Shown one piece after another: positions 1 through 8,324 of a DNA stretch of 64,000 bases; position 1 is the first letter of the stretch; the number at the start of each line of letters is the position of its first letter. The notes beneath the pieces are model-generated. The model was not told the DNA's origin. It ran no database searches and saw only the letters and a list, made by a program, of their open reading frames with translations. This DNA is from a virus. The DNA is taken from positions 20,280 to 84,279 of the IMG/VR virus record IMGVR_UViG_3300020810_001175; one strand, 5' to 3'. The position numbers and the translations under genes are program-made.

Positions 1-2
1 CT

Positions 3-785
3 CAAATTGCTCCGGGTGGATCTGTTAACTGGAACGGTGGTGCTTCAATCACAACTCAAACATCAGATACTCAAGCACTGATGACATCAACTTCTAATAA
101 CTGGTTCAATGTTGGAGGAAACAGAAATTACACTTACTTCTTAGAAGCAGATTGGGAAGGCAAAGGACACGTGGTAGGTATGTCAGTTACTTCAGGTCAA
201 TTCCCAGCAAACACAGTGGTCACACAGATTCAAGATAACGGATCTTACTACTTTGTAAGATTCTCAAATAGACACACAGGAATATCGGCAGGACAAGCAG
301 TTACTTTTTCTTATGGTGGTGATCTAACAGGAACAAACTACTTGTTCTTTGATCCTGCATCATGGGAAGCCGCAGGTGCTACAAGTGGTACAGAAGTAGA
401 CACTTCAGTTTCTACAGAATTTCCACCAGGCACAACTGTACAACAGGTGTATGCTAAAACTGTGTTTGGTTCAACAGAATATTACAGAGTTGAATTTAAC
501 CAAACGTTTAGTGGAACAATTTCGGCGGCAAGTTCGATTACATTCAAATTTGGTAATCCACCATATGCACAACCAGGTGAAACAATATTCTCATTCATTG
601 CCCAACCAGGTGAAAGAGCAACATTGGCTCTAGACAAAATCAAAGTGTTAACAAACACTACACTGGGCGGTAGAGGTACATTCCCGAACGGTCCGGACGT
701 ATTAGCAATCAACGTATTCAGAACTGCTGGTACAGGAGATGTTTCAGGTACGGTAACACTTCGTTGGTCAGAAGCACAAGCGTAA
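3..785 (+). CDS. Virion structural protein, 5' end outside window
   Basis: The frame is open to the first base of the window, so the true start lies upstream; the first internal ATG at 81 is unlikely to be the start because the upstream residues have the same character. The visible 260 residues are rich in Gly, Thr, Ser and aromatic residues, with no charged catalytic motifs, as in phage tail or fibre beta-proteins. Two similar modules follow each other (FPANTVVTQI...YYFVRFSN and FPPGTTVQQV...YYRVEFNQ), so it is built of repeats. The C-terminal part ends in a beta-rich segment (TGDVSGTVTLRWSEAQA). It converges on the cupin gene with a 4-base gap. A virion role is inferred from composition and location; the exact structural name is not recognised. 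Confidence 0.7.
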   Translation, partial: QIAPGGSVNWNGGASITTQTSDTQALMTSTSNNWFNVGGNRNYTYFLEADWEGKGHVVGMSVTSGQFPANTVVTQIQDNGSYYFVRFSNRHTGISAGQAVTFSYGGDLTGTNYLFFDPASWEAAGATSGTEVDTSVSTEFPPGTTVQQVYAKTVFGSTEYYRVEFNQTFSGTISAASSITFKFGNPPYAQPGETIFSFIAQPGERATLALDKIKVLTNTTLGGRGTFPNGPDVLAINVFRTAGTGDVSGTVTLRWSEAQA

Positions 786-789
786 AAAA

Positions 790-1170
790 CTATTCGTTAT
801 TTTGTATTTTTTGAGAATCACCAGGAATGATTCTGTAATTATCTTCAGGATCGTCAGCAGTGCTAACTTCAGTTATACTGCCTCTTTCACTTAACAATTG
901 AACTTGATGTGGCATCAAAGGAAGGTTCCTCCAAGTTTCACCTTCTTTTAATTCTTTTGTGAACAGTGTTGCTGTTTTTGTATCTATGTAACTGAGTAAA
1001 AATTTACCTTCGTTTACAAACCAAGTCTCGTCTTTGGTTTTATGAAAATGCATTGAAAATTTTGCACCTCTTTTTTCAAATACCATGATTTTACCACAGT
1101 ACTTGTCGTTGGACGCCCATATTAATTCGTAACCCCAACCTTTTTTAACTTGTCCTTCTTTATTAATCAT
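790..1170 (-). CDS. Cupin-fold protein (mannose-6-phosphate isomerase-like)
   Basis: A 126-residue single-domain cupin. The motif HFHKTKDETWFVNEG near residues 42-56 is the first cupin box with metal-binding His and Glu, and MPHQVQLL near 86-93 supplies the second-box His. The WGYELIW start resembles the C-terminal cupin domain of mannose-1-phosphate guanylyltransferase/mannose-6-phosphate isomerase enzymes. It is the last gene of the leftward operon and overlaps hldD by 8 bases, so it probably acts on a sugar or nucleotide sugar together with HldD/HldE. Isomerase, epimerase or binding function cannot be told apart from sequence alone. Confidence 0.75.
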   Translation of the reverse strand: MINKEGQVKKGWGYELIWASNDKYCGKIMVFEKRGAKFSMHFHKTKDETWFVNEGKFLLSYIDTKTATLFTKELKEGETWRNLPLMPHQVQLLSERGSITEVSTADDPEDNYRIIPGDSQKIQNNE

Positions 1171-1978
1171 TTAGATATTGCTCAACTGTTTTAAATTGTA
1201 TTGTAACATTTTTATTTAATTGTGTCAAATCTGCACAGGTGTAAGACTGATATTGCCCTTTGAGTTCTGCTGGCATTGGTATGGTTTCTATTTTGGCCCC
1301 ATATTTTTTGGCAACAGAATCGGCCACAGATTGAAAGGATGTTGGCACCCCTGTTCCCACATTGAATATTCCACTAACATCTTGTTGTAGCATTTGACTA
1401 TGTACTGTGCATACATCGTCTACACAAACAAAATCTCTTTTGTATTGATCACTATTTTCAAAAACTTTAATCACTCCTGTTTCTTTGGCTTGTTGAGTAA
1501 ATTTTGTTACGGGAGATGCTTGATTACCTTTGTGTTCTTCGTGAGCACCGTACACATTAAAATATCTAAAACCCTGTACCAATACTTTAAAATCTCCCAT
1601 TGCCTGCATAACAAATCTATCAAATAGATATTTGCTCCAAGCATACGGTGATTGTGGATATAATGGTCCAGATTCTTTAAAATGAGTTGTGTTGCCATAC
1701 ACACTGGCTGAACTGGCATATTGAAAATTAGTGCCCATAGTATCACACATTTGTAATAGTTTTAGACTGTATTCATAATTTTGATCCATGATCAATTCAA
1801 CATCTCTTTCTGTGGTTGAACTGATTGCTCCTAAATGAATAACCCAATCATATTGACTAGGATCAGGAAATCGATTAGGAACATATTCAAAACATTCTAC
1901 TTCATGTTGTTGATCCATTAAATGATTAACTAAATTTTGTCCAATAAATCCTGCTGAACCTGTTACACAAATTTTCAT
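1163..1978 (-). CDS. hldD: ADP-L-glycero-D-manno-heptose 6-epimerase
   Basis: Extended SDR epimerase that inverts C6 of ADP-D-glycero-D-manno-heptose to give ADP-L-glycero-D-manno-heptose, the donor for LPS core heptose. Seen: Rossmann motif GSAGFIG near the N terminus, catalytic YAWSK (Tyr and Lys four apart) and the block RYFNVYGAHEEHKGNQASP, which is diagnostic for HldD among SDR epimerases. It is about 270 residues, shorter than the roughly 310 of bacterial HldD, with loss mainly in the C-terminal part. Start chosen at 1978 because its ATG overlaps the upstream TGA (ATGA); an in-frame ATG two codons earlier (1984) is possible. Co-transcribed with hldE, so both enzymes of one pathway are present. 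Confidence 0.88.
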   Translation of the reverse strand: MKICVTGSAGFIGQNLVNHLMDQQHEVECFEYVPNRFPDPSQYDWVIHLGAISSTTERDVELIMDQNYEYSLKLLQMCDTMGTNFQYASSASVYGNTTHFKESGPLYPQSPYAWSKYLFDRFVMQAMGDFKVLVQGFRYFNVYGAHEEHKGNQASPVTKFTQQAKETGVIKVFENSDQYKRDFVCVDDVCTVHSQMLQQDVSGIFNVGTGVPTSFQSVADSVAKKYGAKIETIPMPAELKGQYQSYTCADLTQLNKNVTIQFKTVEQYLND

Positions 1979-2571
1979 ATCCAAGTTTCCACTATTTTTT
2001 TAAATTCTTCAGGCCAGATATCTTTAACTAACTTATTTGTATTGTCAGTCATAAAATTAATATTGATATTGATTCTTGATCTTTTATCTGTGCAAGTTGA
2101 TCCACTGTGTTTTTTATTGCTAGGAAATATAATCATAGAATTTGCTACACTATCTATTTTAGTTCCGTCTTCAAATTCTGTATATCCATTGTTTGTGTTA
2201 ACGTAATATATTGCTGTCCAACTTAAAGGCACTGTGGTATCTGTGTGAAATCCGTGCGATACTTGGCTGTCATTTCCTGGTATATTGTTTGCTTTTACTC
2301 TAATAAAACTGTAAGGTTGAAGTATCTCAAAAATAGGGAACAACATCTGCCAATTTTCATGTGAAGTTATCACCGTGGAATTCTGATGGAACCAATGCAC
2401 AAATTGTACTTGATATTTTGTATCAGTCATCATGTCTTTTGTGTCCACAACGTGGTCATTGTAAAACCAAGGAAATCTATCAGAAGTTAATTGTTGTTGT
2501 AAAATATCAAATGCTTTTTGATTCAAAACATTTGTACAAATCAATTTACTTTTTTCTATTTTAGTTTCCAT
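1975..2571 (-). CDS. 2-oxoglutarate/Fe(II)-dependent oxygenase-like protein
   Basis: A 198-residue protein with the double-stranded beta-helix iron site of 2OG oxygenases: HTD (His109, Asp111), a distal His155 in KKHSGS and a 2OG-binding Arg in DKRSRI about 11 residues later. The family hydroxylates small molecules, peptides or nucleic acid bases; the substrate cannot be read from sequence. It lies between hldE (11-base overlap) and hldD (4-base overlap), so a role in modifying a heptose-containing molecule is possible, but inferred only from context. Confidence 0.75.
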   Translation of the reverse strand: METKIEKSKLICTNVLNQKAFDILQQQLTSDRFPWFYNDHVVDTKDMMTDTKYQVQFVHWFHQNSTVITSHENWQMLFPIFEILQPYSFIRVKANNIPGNDSQVSHGFHTDTTVPLSWTAIYYVNTNNGYTEFEDGTKIDSVANSMIIFPSNKKHSGSTCTDKRSRINININFMTDNTNKLVKDIWPEEFKKIVETWI

Positions 2572-3811
2572 TTTTAAATTTTTCTAATATATTTGTAGTT
2601 GAAAAACCTTGTACAGTTGGAAATATTACAACTTCAGCCATATCATTACCCACTGTGGTTTCTATCGTGTAATCTCCACCTTTAACTATCACATTAGGTT
2701 GATGTATTTTAATTGCTTCTAAAGGAGTATCTTCATCGAACACAACCACTTTGTCTACCCATGGTAATTGTAGCAACTGTTGTTCTCTGATTAATGTGTT
2801 GTTTAAAGGTCTATCGTTTCCTTTTAATCTTTTTACACTGGCATCTGAATTAATACCCACAATCAATTTGTCTCCTTGCAGTTTGGCAAATTTTAAAAGT
2901 TCTAAATGTCCTTTGTGTAGTATATCAAACACACCGTTGGTCCAAACAATTCTATCTTCGATATCAGTTTTTTTAACCACAGTAACTCCTCTGTGTTGTA
3001 CGACTCTACTTGCACCTTTCAATGCTTTTTCACAAGCATCTATCATTGAACTGCCTTGTTCATGATAATAAACAATGATTGCTAATACTGTGTCACCAGC
3101 ACCACTGACATCTGCCAACTCAACAGCATCTCCTGTGATGTGTTTGTATATGTTCTCTCCCACAACATGAATACCATTAGCACCATCGGTAACAATTAAC
3201 CATTGCCAATTGTGATGTATTCTTTTTATGTCTGCTGTGTGTGGATCAAATTTACCAAACCAATTTTCGTATTCTTTCATGTTGGGTTTAATCAAATATG
3301 AGCCGTAATAAATGTTGGGATCTTGCTTGGGATCTACATAAATTCTTTTGACTTTGTCTTGAATACGTCTCACTAGATGTTCTTTAACAACACCTTTGTT
3401 GTAATCACTAATAATAACAATGTCATTGTTTTGTAAATTTTTAAGTAAAGTTTCTTGTGGTGTATCGCGTGTGTATTCTTCCTCTTTGTCCAGTCTTAAC
3501 AGGTGCTGTCCATCAGGTCCTATCATACGTGTTTTGGTAGTGGTTGCAGAACCATCCTGACATAGGTAGGTTTTAATGCTGTTTTCTAGTAAAATTTCCT
3601 GTATTTTATGTCCTGGGGCATCGTTGCCCACCGATCCATACAGATGCGTGTCTGCGCCAAGATTTGACAGGTTTAAAGCGAGGTTTCCAGCGCCTCCTAC
3701 GTTGTGATTACGTGTGTATTCTTTTAATACTAGTGCAGATGCTTCAGGAGACACTTTGGTACAATCTCCTTGCACCCATATGTCCAACATAACATCGCCA
3801 ATTATTTTCAT
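2561..3811 (-). CDS. hldE: Bifunctional heptose kinase / heptose-phosphate adenylyltransferase
   Basis: Two-domain enzyme of ADP-heptose synthesis. Residues about 1-270 are a PfkB/ribokinase-type kinase (VGGAGNLALNLSNLGA substrate region; DVSGAGDTVLA with the catalytic Asp) that would phosphorylate C1 of D-glycero-D-manno-heptose 7-phosphate. Residues about 285-416 are a cytidylyltransferase-fold domain (TNGVFDILHKGHLELL with the HxGH motif; GFSTTNIL near the C terminus) that adds AMP. At 416 residues it is somewhat shorter than bacterial HldE (about 475), mainly at the N terminus. The start overlaps the Nudix stop codon (ATGA). A phosphatase for the intermediate bisphosphate (GmhB) and an isomerase (GmhA) are not in this window, so host enzymes must supply those steps if the pathway works. 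Confidence 0.9.
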   Translation of the reverse strand: MKIIGDVMLDIWVQGDCTKVSPEASALVLKEYTRNHNVGGAGNLALNLSNLGADTHLYGSVGNDAPGHKIQEILLENSIKTYLCQDGSATTTKTRMIGPDGQHLLRLDKEEEYTRDTPQETLLKNLQNNDIVIISDYNKGVVKEHLVRRIQDKVKRIYVDPKQDPNIYYGSYLIKPNMKEYENWFGKFDPHTADIKRIHHNWQWLIVTDGANGIHVVGENIYKHITGDAVELADVSGAGDTVLAIIVYYHEQGSSMIDACEKALKGASRVVQHRGVTVVKKTDIEDRIVWTNGVFDILHKGHLELLKFAKLQGDKLIVGINSDASVKRLKGNDRPLNNTLIREQQLLQLPWVDKVVVFDEDTPLEAIKIHQPNVIVKGGDYTIETTVGNDMAEVVIFPTVQGFSTTNILEKFKNGN

Positions 3812-4242
3812 TTGATCAATCTTAACATTTTAAACACAGTGTCTAATTTAATCTGATTAGTCTTATTTTGAAAAGTTTTGCGTAAACCTTGATGTAACGG
3901 TTTGGGCCAATTGCCAAAACTTACCCAAGCATATCCATCGTGTTCTGTGTTTAAATGTGGAATAAATTCTTTTTCAACCACACAAAGATATGTGTGATAC
4001 AGAAAGTTTTCATCATTACTAATGAACGTTTCCATAGGTATGGTTTTTCTGATTGGTTGTTCTCCAATTTCTTCTTTGATTTCTCTTTGAAGTCCTTCCC
4101 ACAAATTTTGATCTGTGGTAGTGGTTCCGCCAACTAATCCCCAAACATTGTTCTGTTTGCTTTGGGCTCTGTGTAATAATAAAAAACGTTTTGTGTCTAG
4201 TGTATAGAAGAGTGCCCCGCACCCTACAATTTTATTGCTCAT
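3808..4242 (-). CDS. Nudix hydrolase
   Basis: A 144-residue single-domain Nudix protein. The Nudix box is seen as GG-x10-LWEGLQREIKEEIGE, with the REIKEEIG helix carrying the metal-binding glutamates. Family members hydrolyse nucleoside diphosphates linked to another moiety, including nucleotide sugars and dNTPs. The start was set at 4242 (MSNKIVGCGALFY), because the longer frame begins inside gp15 and its N terminus resembles no Nudix protein. It opens the sugar part of the leftward operon, 16 bases after gp15. A nucleotide-sugar or ADP-heptose substrate would suit the context, but is inferred. Confidence 0.85.
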   Translation of the reverse strand: MSNKIVGCGALFYTLDTKRFLLLHRAQSKQNNVWGLVGGTTTTDQNLWEGLQREIKEEIGEQPIRKTIPMETFISNDENFLYHTYLCVVEKEFIPHLNTEHDGYAWVSFGNWPKPLHQGLRKTFQNKTNQIKLDTVFKMLRLIK

Positions 4243-4258
4243 GTAATTAATTATGTGA

Positions 4259-5686
4259 CTATTGAATCTTCCAGGTGCCTTTTCGATACTCGCCTTCGAA
4301 TGATAATAACCATTCTGTACCATTCCATTTGTACTGCACACCGGTATTTAAATTGGTAATATATTTGATACTGAAATTACTTGCTGTTGCTGGATTGGCA
4401 CTGGCATCAAAAATAACCTGCCAATTTGTTCCATTCCATTCAATAATATCATTTTCGCCTGCCACTAAATCGATATTGCTGTCGCCTTTCCAAGCATCTG
4501 CTCCGTCGACGTTATCAGCACTTCCAATGCCTTTCAATAATAATAATCTTTTACCAGTTTGCTTAACACTTGATGGATCAAACTTTGTAGGATCCACTAT
4601 AAAATCAACTGATCCACTTGTTGTACCTGGGCCTACAATCACCGTGTCTGTGGGTAATGTATCTTCATCCCAGTCTATTAATAGTTGATAAGGATTGCTT
4701 TCGTTGATAGCAACTGTGCCCACTACTTGAGCATCTATACCTTCTCTGTTGAGATAAATTTTACTCAATCCATTTTTATAATTAGGTATTGTGTCGACAT
4801 TGCCATTCCATACTAAACCACCTATTACACCTTTGGTTACTATTTGTGCCACACTGCCTAACACATAGATGTCATAATTAATTCCTGTTGTGCCTAATAC
4901 AGCATCAGTGTCTTTTCTAACAGCATTACCTTTGTCATCTAATTTAATACTGTTTTCATAACCGTCTTGATATGCTTTTAATTCTGGCATTGTTTGACTT
5001 AGATCAATATTGCCAGATTGTTCATTGAATATACTTGTGATTATATGAGTAATAACTCCAAGTTTCTTAACCTTTGTAGGAGGTGAAATATATATTGGAG
5101 TTGTAAATCCTAATGTAGCAACATCAACTTCTGTTTCAGTACCTAGTGGAATAGTTCTAGAAGAAAAATTAATATTTGCTAATTCGACCACACTTAAACT
5201 CGTCCAATCCACATAGTTGTCTGTGGTTTGTATTTCTAATGATGGATTAAACAACATCATTATTTGTTCCATTATTTGTAATTTTTGTTCAGTATTTGAT
5301 GTCCAAATATCCACATTTAATGTCAGTGTGTATGGTGTAGGCATTAAACGTTCCACAGTAACATTTTTGCCTTGTGTATTTAGATATTCATTATTGTTAC
5401 TGTCGTATGCTCTTTCTCTGATATGAATTTTACTTACAAAACTAGCATCAGACAAACGAGTTCTATCCATTTCTAAATTCGTAACATATACTCCCATTCT
5501 TGGTACTGAAGGCAGTTTGTTTTCTGAATTGTCTCTTATGATGTGTCCAACCTGTCTAGAAATATCACCATACATAACAGGTATTGTTTTTAAATTACCA
5601 CTACCATCTTTGTATGAAAAATTACTCATCAGTCTAATAATTTGAGTAATATATCTTCTAATCTGTCCGTCGTAGAAAAACTGCAT
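4259..5686 (-). CDS. gp15: Tail sheath stabiliser / tail completion protein gp15
   Basis: Matches the marine T4-like gp15 family from its N terminus: MQFFYDGQIRRYITQIIRLM, followed by PVMYGDISRQVGHIIRDNSENK and PTPYTLTLNVDIWTSNTEQK. Gp15 caps the contractile tail and joins it to the neck. It is 475 residues, much longer than T4 gp15 (272). The extra C-terminal part, from about residue 300, contains two W/NG modules (EWNGTNWQVIF and YKWNGTEWLLSF) like those in the sheath insertion of this phage. The start codon overlaps the gp14 stop (TAATG), so the two are translationally coupled. Confidence 0.88.
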   Translation of the reverse strand: MQFFYDGQIRRYITQIIRLMSNFSYKDGSGNLKTIPVMYGDISRQVGHIIRDNSENKLPSVPRMGVYVTNLEMDRTRLSDASFVSKIHIRERAYDSNNNEYLNTQGKNVTVERLMPTPYTLTLNVDIWTSNTEQKLQIMEQIMMLFNPSLEIQTTDNYVDWTSLSVVELANINFSSRTIPLGTETEVDVATLGFTTPIYISPPTKVKKLGVITHIITSIFNEQSGNIDLSQTMPELKAYQDGYENSIKLDDKGNAVRKDTDAVLGTTGINYDIYVLGSVAQIVTKGVIGGLVWNGNVDTIPNYKNGLSKIYLNREGIDAQVVGTVAINESNPYQLLIDWDEDTLPTDTVIVGPGTTSGSVDFIVDPTKFDPSSVKQTGKRLLLLKGIGSADNVDGADAWKGDSNIDLVAGENDIIEWNGTNWQVIFDASANPATASNFSIKYITNLNTGVQYKWNGTEWLLSFEGEYRKGTWKIQ

Positions 5687-6843
5687 TAATTATCCGCCTT
5701 TGGTCTGAGTGCTTTGGATAAACTCTGTCTTTCTGTAACAGTTTCTCCAGCAATGGTTGATGTTTTAGTATTGTTTACAAATGTGCCTTTTAAATTACTT
5801 CTTGTGTCAGTGTTAGATAATGTCATACGCACATTATCTTCCATTTTAACCCAACGACCACCATCGTATCTAAATAATCTGTTTGGTAAAAAATCTGTTC
5901 TTAAAAAATAACTGCCTTTATCGGACTGTGCTGGAAATGATATGCCAAATCCAAACTGTTCACCATTAGGTGGAACACCATCTCCCAATAGATATCCATC
6001 ATAGCCTTCTTTAGTAGGAGTTTGATTTACTCTATCTGTAAGTGTGTTAGCAGTTGAAGTATCTAATGTTGAAATATCTGTGGTTACTAATTCAGGTTTA
6101 CCTTTATCATCAACTTGTAATGTATAGAAATGAGCAATGTCATATCCTGATTTAGGAGCATCTGCTTGTGCCTGAGCCACCACAGCATTATTAATTTGCA
6201 TTTCTGCTTCATATGTAGACAGTACATCTCTTAATGTCTGTCCATTACCTGCTCCTGCATCTTTATCTAATATTTCTTTAAATTCTTGTGAATCGTATAT
6301 TTGTTTTAGTTTTACTCTATATAAATGAGGATACCAAGTTTGTGAAAAACCTTCTGCCGCTCTGTTAACATCTTCTACAACATAAAATCTTTTCAATGCT
6401 ACATTGAAATCATTCAATGCATATTCATCTTTTAAATGTGGTAATTCAAAAACATCACCTGGCATCACTTTTCTGCCAAGAGTTTTCACACTGGTTGTGA
6501 TTGGTATAGTCATGAATAATGTATCATTCTGTAAAAATAATCCAAACTGACTCATATCGAAGTCAATATCTTGAACGTTATAGATGCCTCTTATACTATA
6601 AACATCTTGATCGTATTTTCTATCTCTATTCTCCAGGAATAACATATCTTGTATGTTAGTTTCTTTGACAGCATCATATCTAGGCTGTGCCGCAGTGGCA
6701 TCTGCTTCGTCTGGATTTTTAGGTCCTAGGTATTTGTGAACAAATACGTCGGTACCGCCCACAGTGAACATTTCGACCACTGTTTTGTCTAAAAATGTGT
6801 AATCGTTCCCTTTTTCTGGTTTATAAAGACTTAATCTTGGCAT
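5686..6843 (-). CDS. gp14: Neck protein gp14
   Basis: Recognised by the N-terminal block MPRLSLYKPEKGNDYTFLDK and MFTVGGTDVFVHKYLGPKNP, and by LFRYDGGRWVKMEDNVRM near the C terminus, all typical of gp14 of marine T4-like phages. The protein joins the filled head to the tail. Start 6843 was preferred over 6849 and over the long upstream extension, because the late motif at 6851-6858 (minus strand) leaves only 7 bases before this ATG and overlaps anything further upstream. First gene of the leftward late operon. In most relatives gp13-gp14-gp15 are collinear; here gp13 is on the opposite strand. Confidence 0.88.
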   Translation of the reverse strand: MPRLSLYKPEKGNDYTFLDKTVVEMFTVGGTDVFVHKYLGPKNPDEADATAAQPRYDAVKETNIQDMLFLENRDRKYDQDVYSIRGIYNVQDIDFDMSQFGLFLQNDTLFMTIPITTSVKTLGRKVMPGDVFELPHLKDEYALNDFNVALKRFYVVEDVNRAAEGFSQTWYPHLYRVKLKQIYDSQEFKEILDKDAGAGNGQTLRDVLSTYEAEMQINNAVVAQAQADAPKSGYDIAHFYTLQVDDKGKPELVTTDISTLDTSTANTLTDRVNQTPTKEGYDGYLLGDGVPPNGEQFGFGISFPAQSDKGSYFLRTDFLPNRLFRYDGGRWVKMEDNVRMTLSNTDTRSNLKGTFVNNTKTSTIAGETVTERQSLSKALRPKADN

Positions 6844-6850
6844 AGACATA

Positions 6851-6870
6851 TATTTATCGGACGATAAATA
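6851..6870. promoter_or_regulatory. Divergent T4-type late promoters in one palindrome
   Basis: TATTTATCG-GA-CGATAAATA is a perfect inverted repeat holding one GATAAATA late motif on each strand. The minus copy (6851-6858) serves gp14, the plus copy (6863-6870) serves gp13. T4 late promoters use the single element TATAAATA, read by the phage sigma factor gp55. The identity is supported by the same motif recurring before other virion genes in the window. Confidence 0.75.
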
Positions 6871-6887
6871 TGTATAAGGAAAACTGT

Positions 6888-7646
6888 ATGAGCGATTTGA
6901 CCACACAAAAGCAAGAGATATTTGATTACGTATACACCAGCCTAGGCGGTGGTATGGTCGATGTAGAACTGGATCCAGCACACTACGAAACAGCATTGCA
7001 AGACGCTTTGGATAGATTTAGACAGAGATCAGACAATTCAGTAGAAGAAAGTTATATGTTTTTGCCACTGATATTGGATCAAAATGACTATATCTTGCCA
7101 AATGAAGTTATAGAAGTAAGACAAATTTTTAGAAGATCAATTGGATCACGTTCTGGAGGTGGTCAAGGTGGTACAGTTTTTGAACCGTTCAATCTTGCGT
7201 ACACAAACACTTATCTATTAGCCAGTTCAAATATGGGTGGAGTTGCAACGTATAATATGTTTGCTCAACATCAGGAATTAGTAGGACGTATGTTTGGATC
7301 CTTCATTGAATTCAAATGGAATCCAACCACTCACAAATTAACAATTCTTCAAAGACCAAGAGCAGGCGAAGAAGTACTGTTAGAGTGCTATAATTACAGA
7401 CCAGATTCAGAACTACTTAAAGATTATTTGGCAAAAAAATGGTTAAAAGATTACACTTTGGCAAAATCTAAATTTATGTTAGGCGAAGCCAGAAGCAAAT
7501 TTAATACCATAGCAGGTCCACAAGGTGGTACTTCACTAAACGGTGACGCTCTTAAACAAGAAGCTCAAGCAGAAATGGAACGTTTAGAATTGGAAGTGAA
7601 AACACAAACTAGTGGTGGTGTTGGATATTCCTTCACAATTGGTTAA
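6888..7646 (+). CDS. gp13: Neck protein gp13
   Basis: A 252-residue protein matching marine T4-like gp13: IFDYVYTSLGGGMVDVEL, ALDRFRQRSDNSVEESY, QNDYILPNEVIEVRQIF and the C-terminal GGVGYSFTIG. With gp14 it forms the head-tail neck. Start set at 6888: AAGGA lies about 8 bases upstream, and the ATG at 6870 lies inside the late promoter itself and so would not be transcribed. Divergent from gp14. Confidence 0.88.
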   Translation: MSDLTTQKQEIFDYVYTSLGGGMVDVELDPAHYETALQDALDRFRQRSDNSVEESYMFLPLILDQNDYILPNEVIEVRQIFRRSIGSRSGGGQGGTVFEPFNLAYTNTYLLASSNMGGVATYNMFAQHQELVGRMFGSFIEFKWNPTTHKLTILQRPRAGEEVLLECYNYRPDSELLKDYLAKKWLKDYTLAKSKFMLGEARSKFNTIAGPQGGTSLNGDALKQEAQAEMERLELEVKTQTSGGVGYSFTIG

Positions 7647-7653
7647 TTCTTAG

Positions 7654-7682
7654 TTGACAATTCAATAAACATATAGTAATAT
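7654..7682 (+). promoter_or_regulatory. Possible sigma70-type promoter
   Basis: TTGACA (7654-7659), a 17-base spacer and TAATAT (7677-7682). The -10 box is weak, matching the consensus at four of six positions. The ATG of the downstream oxygenase gene is at 7689, exactly six bases after the -10 box, as in the stronger promoters at 37133 and 44648. Confidence 0.5.
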
Positions 7683-7688
7683 TACTGT

Positions 7689-8324
7689 ATGACTCATCAA
7701 ACAATACCTTTATTTTCTGTGCCTTTGCACAAAACCAATATAGGTGTTATGGATCCGATTGAAAAAACTTGGGTAAAGAATTTACATTTTCCTCCACAGA
7801 GTGTCGGTTTATACAATGCTGACGAAGAACCAAAAAATGCAGGAATGAAAGTTTTGGACCAACCACAAATTAAAAAACTTAAACATAAAATTTTAGAATC
7901 AGTAAACCACTTCACAAGAGAAATTCTAGATATTGAGCAAACATTTGAATTAACTACCAGTTGGATAAACAAATATGGAAAAGAAGATAGAAATCATCAA
8001 CATTCTCATCCAAACGCAATGATCAGCGGAGTATACTATATTGAAAGCGATGAAACGTCTGCTCCTATTATTTTTAATAAACCTTATTTTCATACTAATC
8101 TTTTTCATTCCACTTTTCAACCAACCTTTAAAAATACTAACAACAATCAATACAATCTAGATTACTATGGATTTAATCCTACTTCAGGTGATTTGTTTAT
8201 TTTTCCTTCTTGGTTAGAACACACTGTTCCTCCACAAGAATCTAGTAAAATTAGATGGAGTCTAGCATTCAATTGTTTTGTTAGAGGAAAACTAGGTGTA
8301 GGCACTAAACAATTAGAATTATGA
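7689..8324 (+). CDS. 2OG-Fe(II) oxygenase-like protein (TIGR02466-type)
   Basis: A 211-residue protein resembling the putative 2OG-Fe(II) oxygenase family common in marine phages. Visible features are HQHSHPNAMISGVYYIE near residues 103-119 (iron ligands among these His residues), GDLFIFPSWLEHTVPP near 167-182 with the distal His, and IRWSLAFN with the Arg that binds 2-oxoglutarate. Substrate unknown. Its start codon is predicted to sit at the transcription start of the promoter at 7654. It overlaps the dNMP kinase gene by 4 bases (ATGA), so the two are coupled. Confidence 0.75.
   Translation: MTHQTIPLFSVPLHKTNIGVMDPIEKTWVKNLHFPPQSVGLYNADEEPKNAGMKVLDQPQIKKLKHKILESVNHFTREILDIEQTFELTTSWINKYGKEDRNHQHSHPNAMISGVYYIESDETSAPIIFNKPYFHTNLFHSTFQPTFKNTNNNQYNLDYYGFNPTSGDLFIFPSWLEHTVPPQESSKIRWSLAFNCFVRGKLGVGTKQLEL

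Noticed and set aside
4275-4688. Plus-strand open frame of 137 codons over gp15
   Set aside because: It is antisense to a recognised structural gene, has no ribosome site and low-complexity content; taken as a shadow frame.
6870-6887. Upstream ATG (6870) as the start of gp13
   Set aside because: It lies at the last base of the late promoter motif, so it would not be in the transcript, while 6888 has AAGGA at proper distance.
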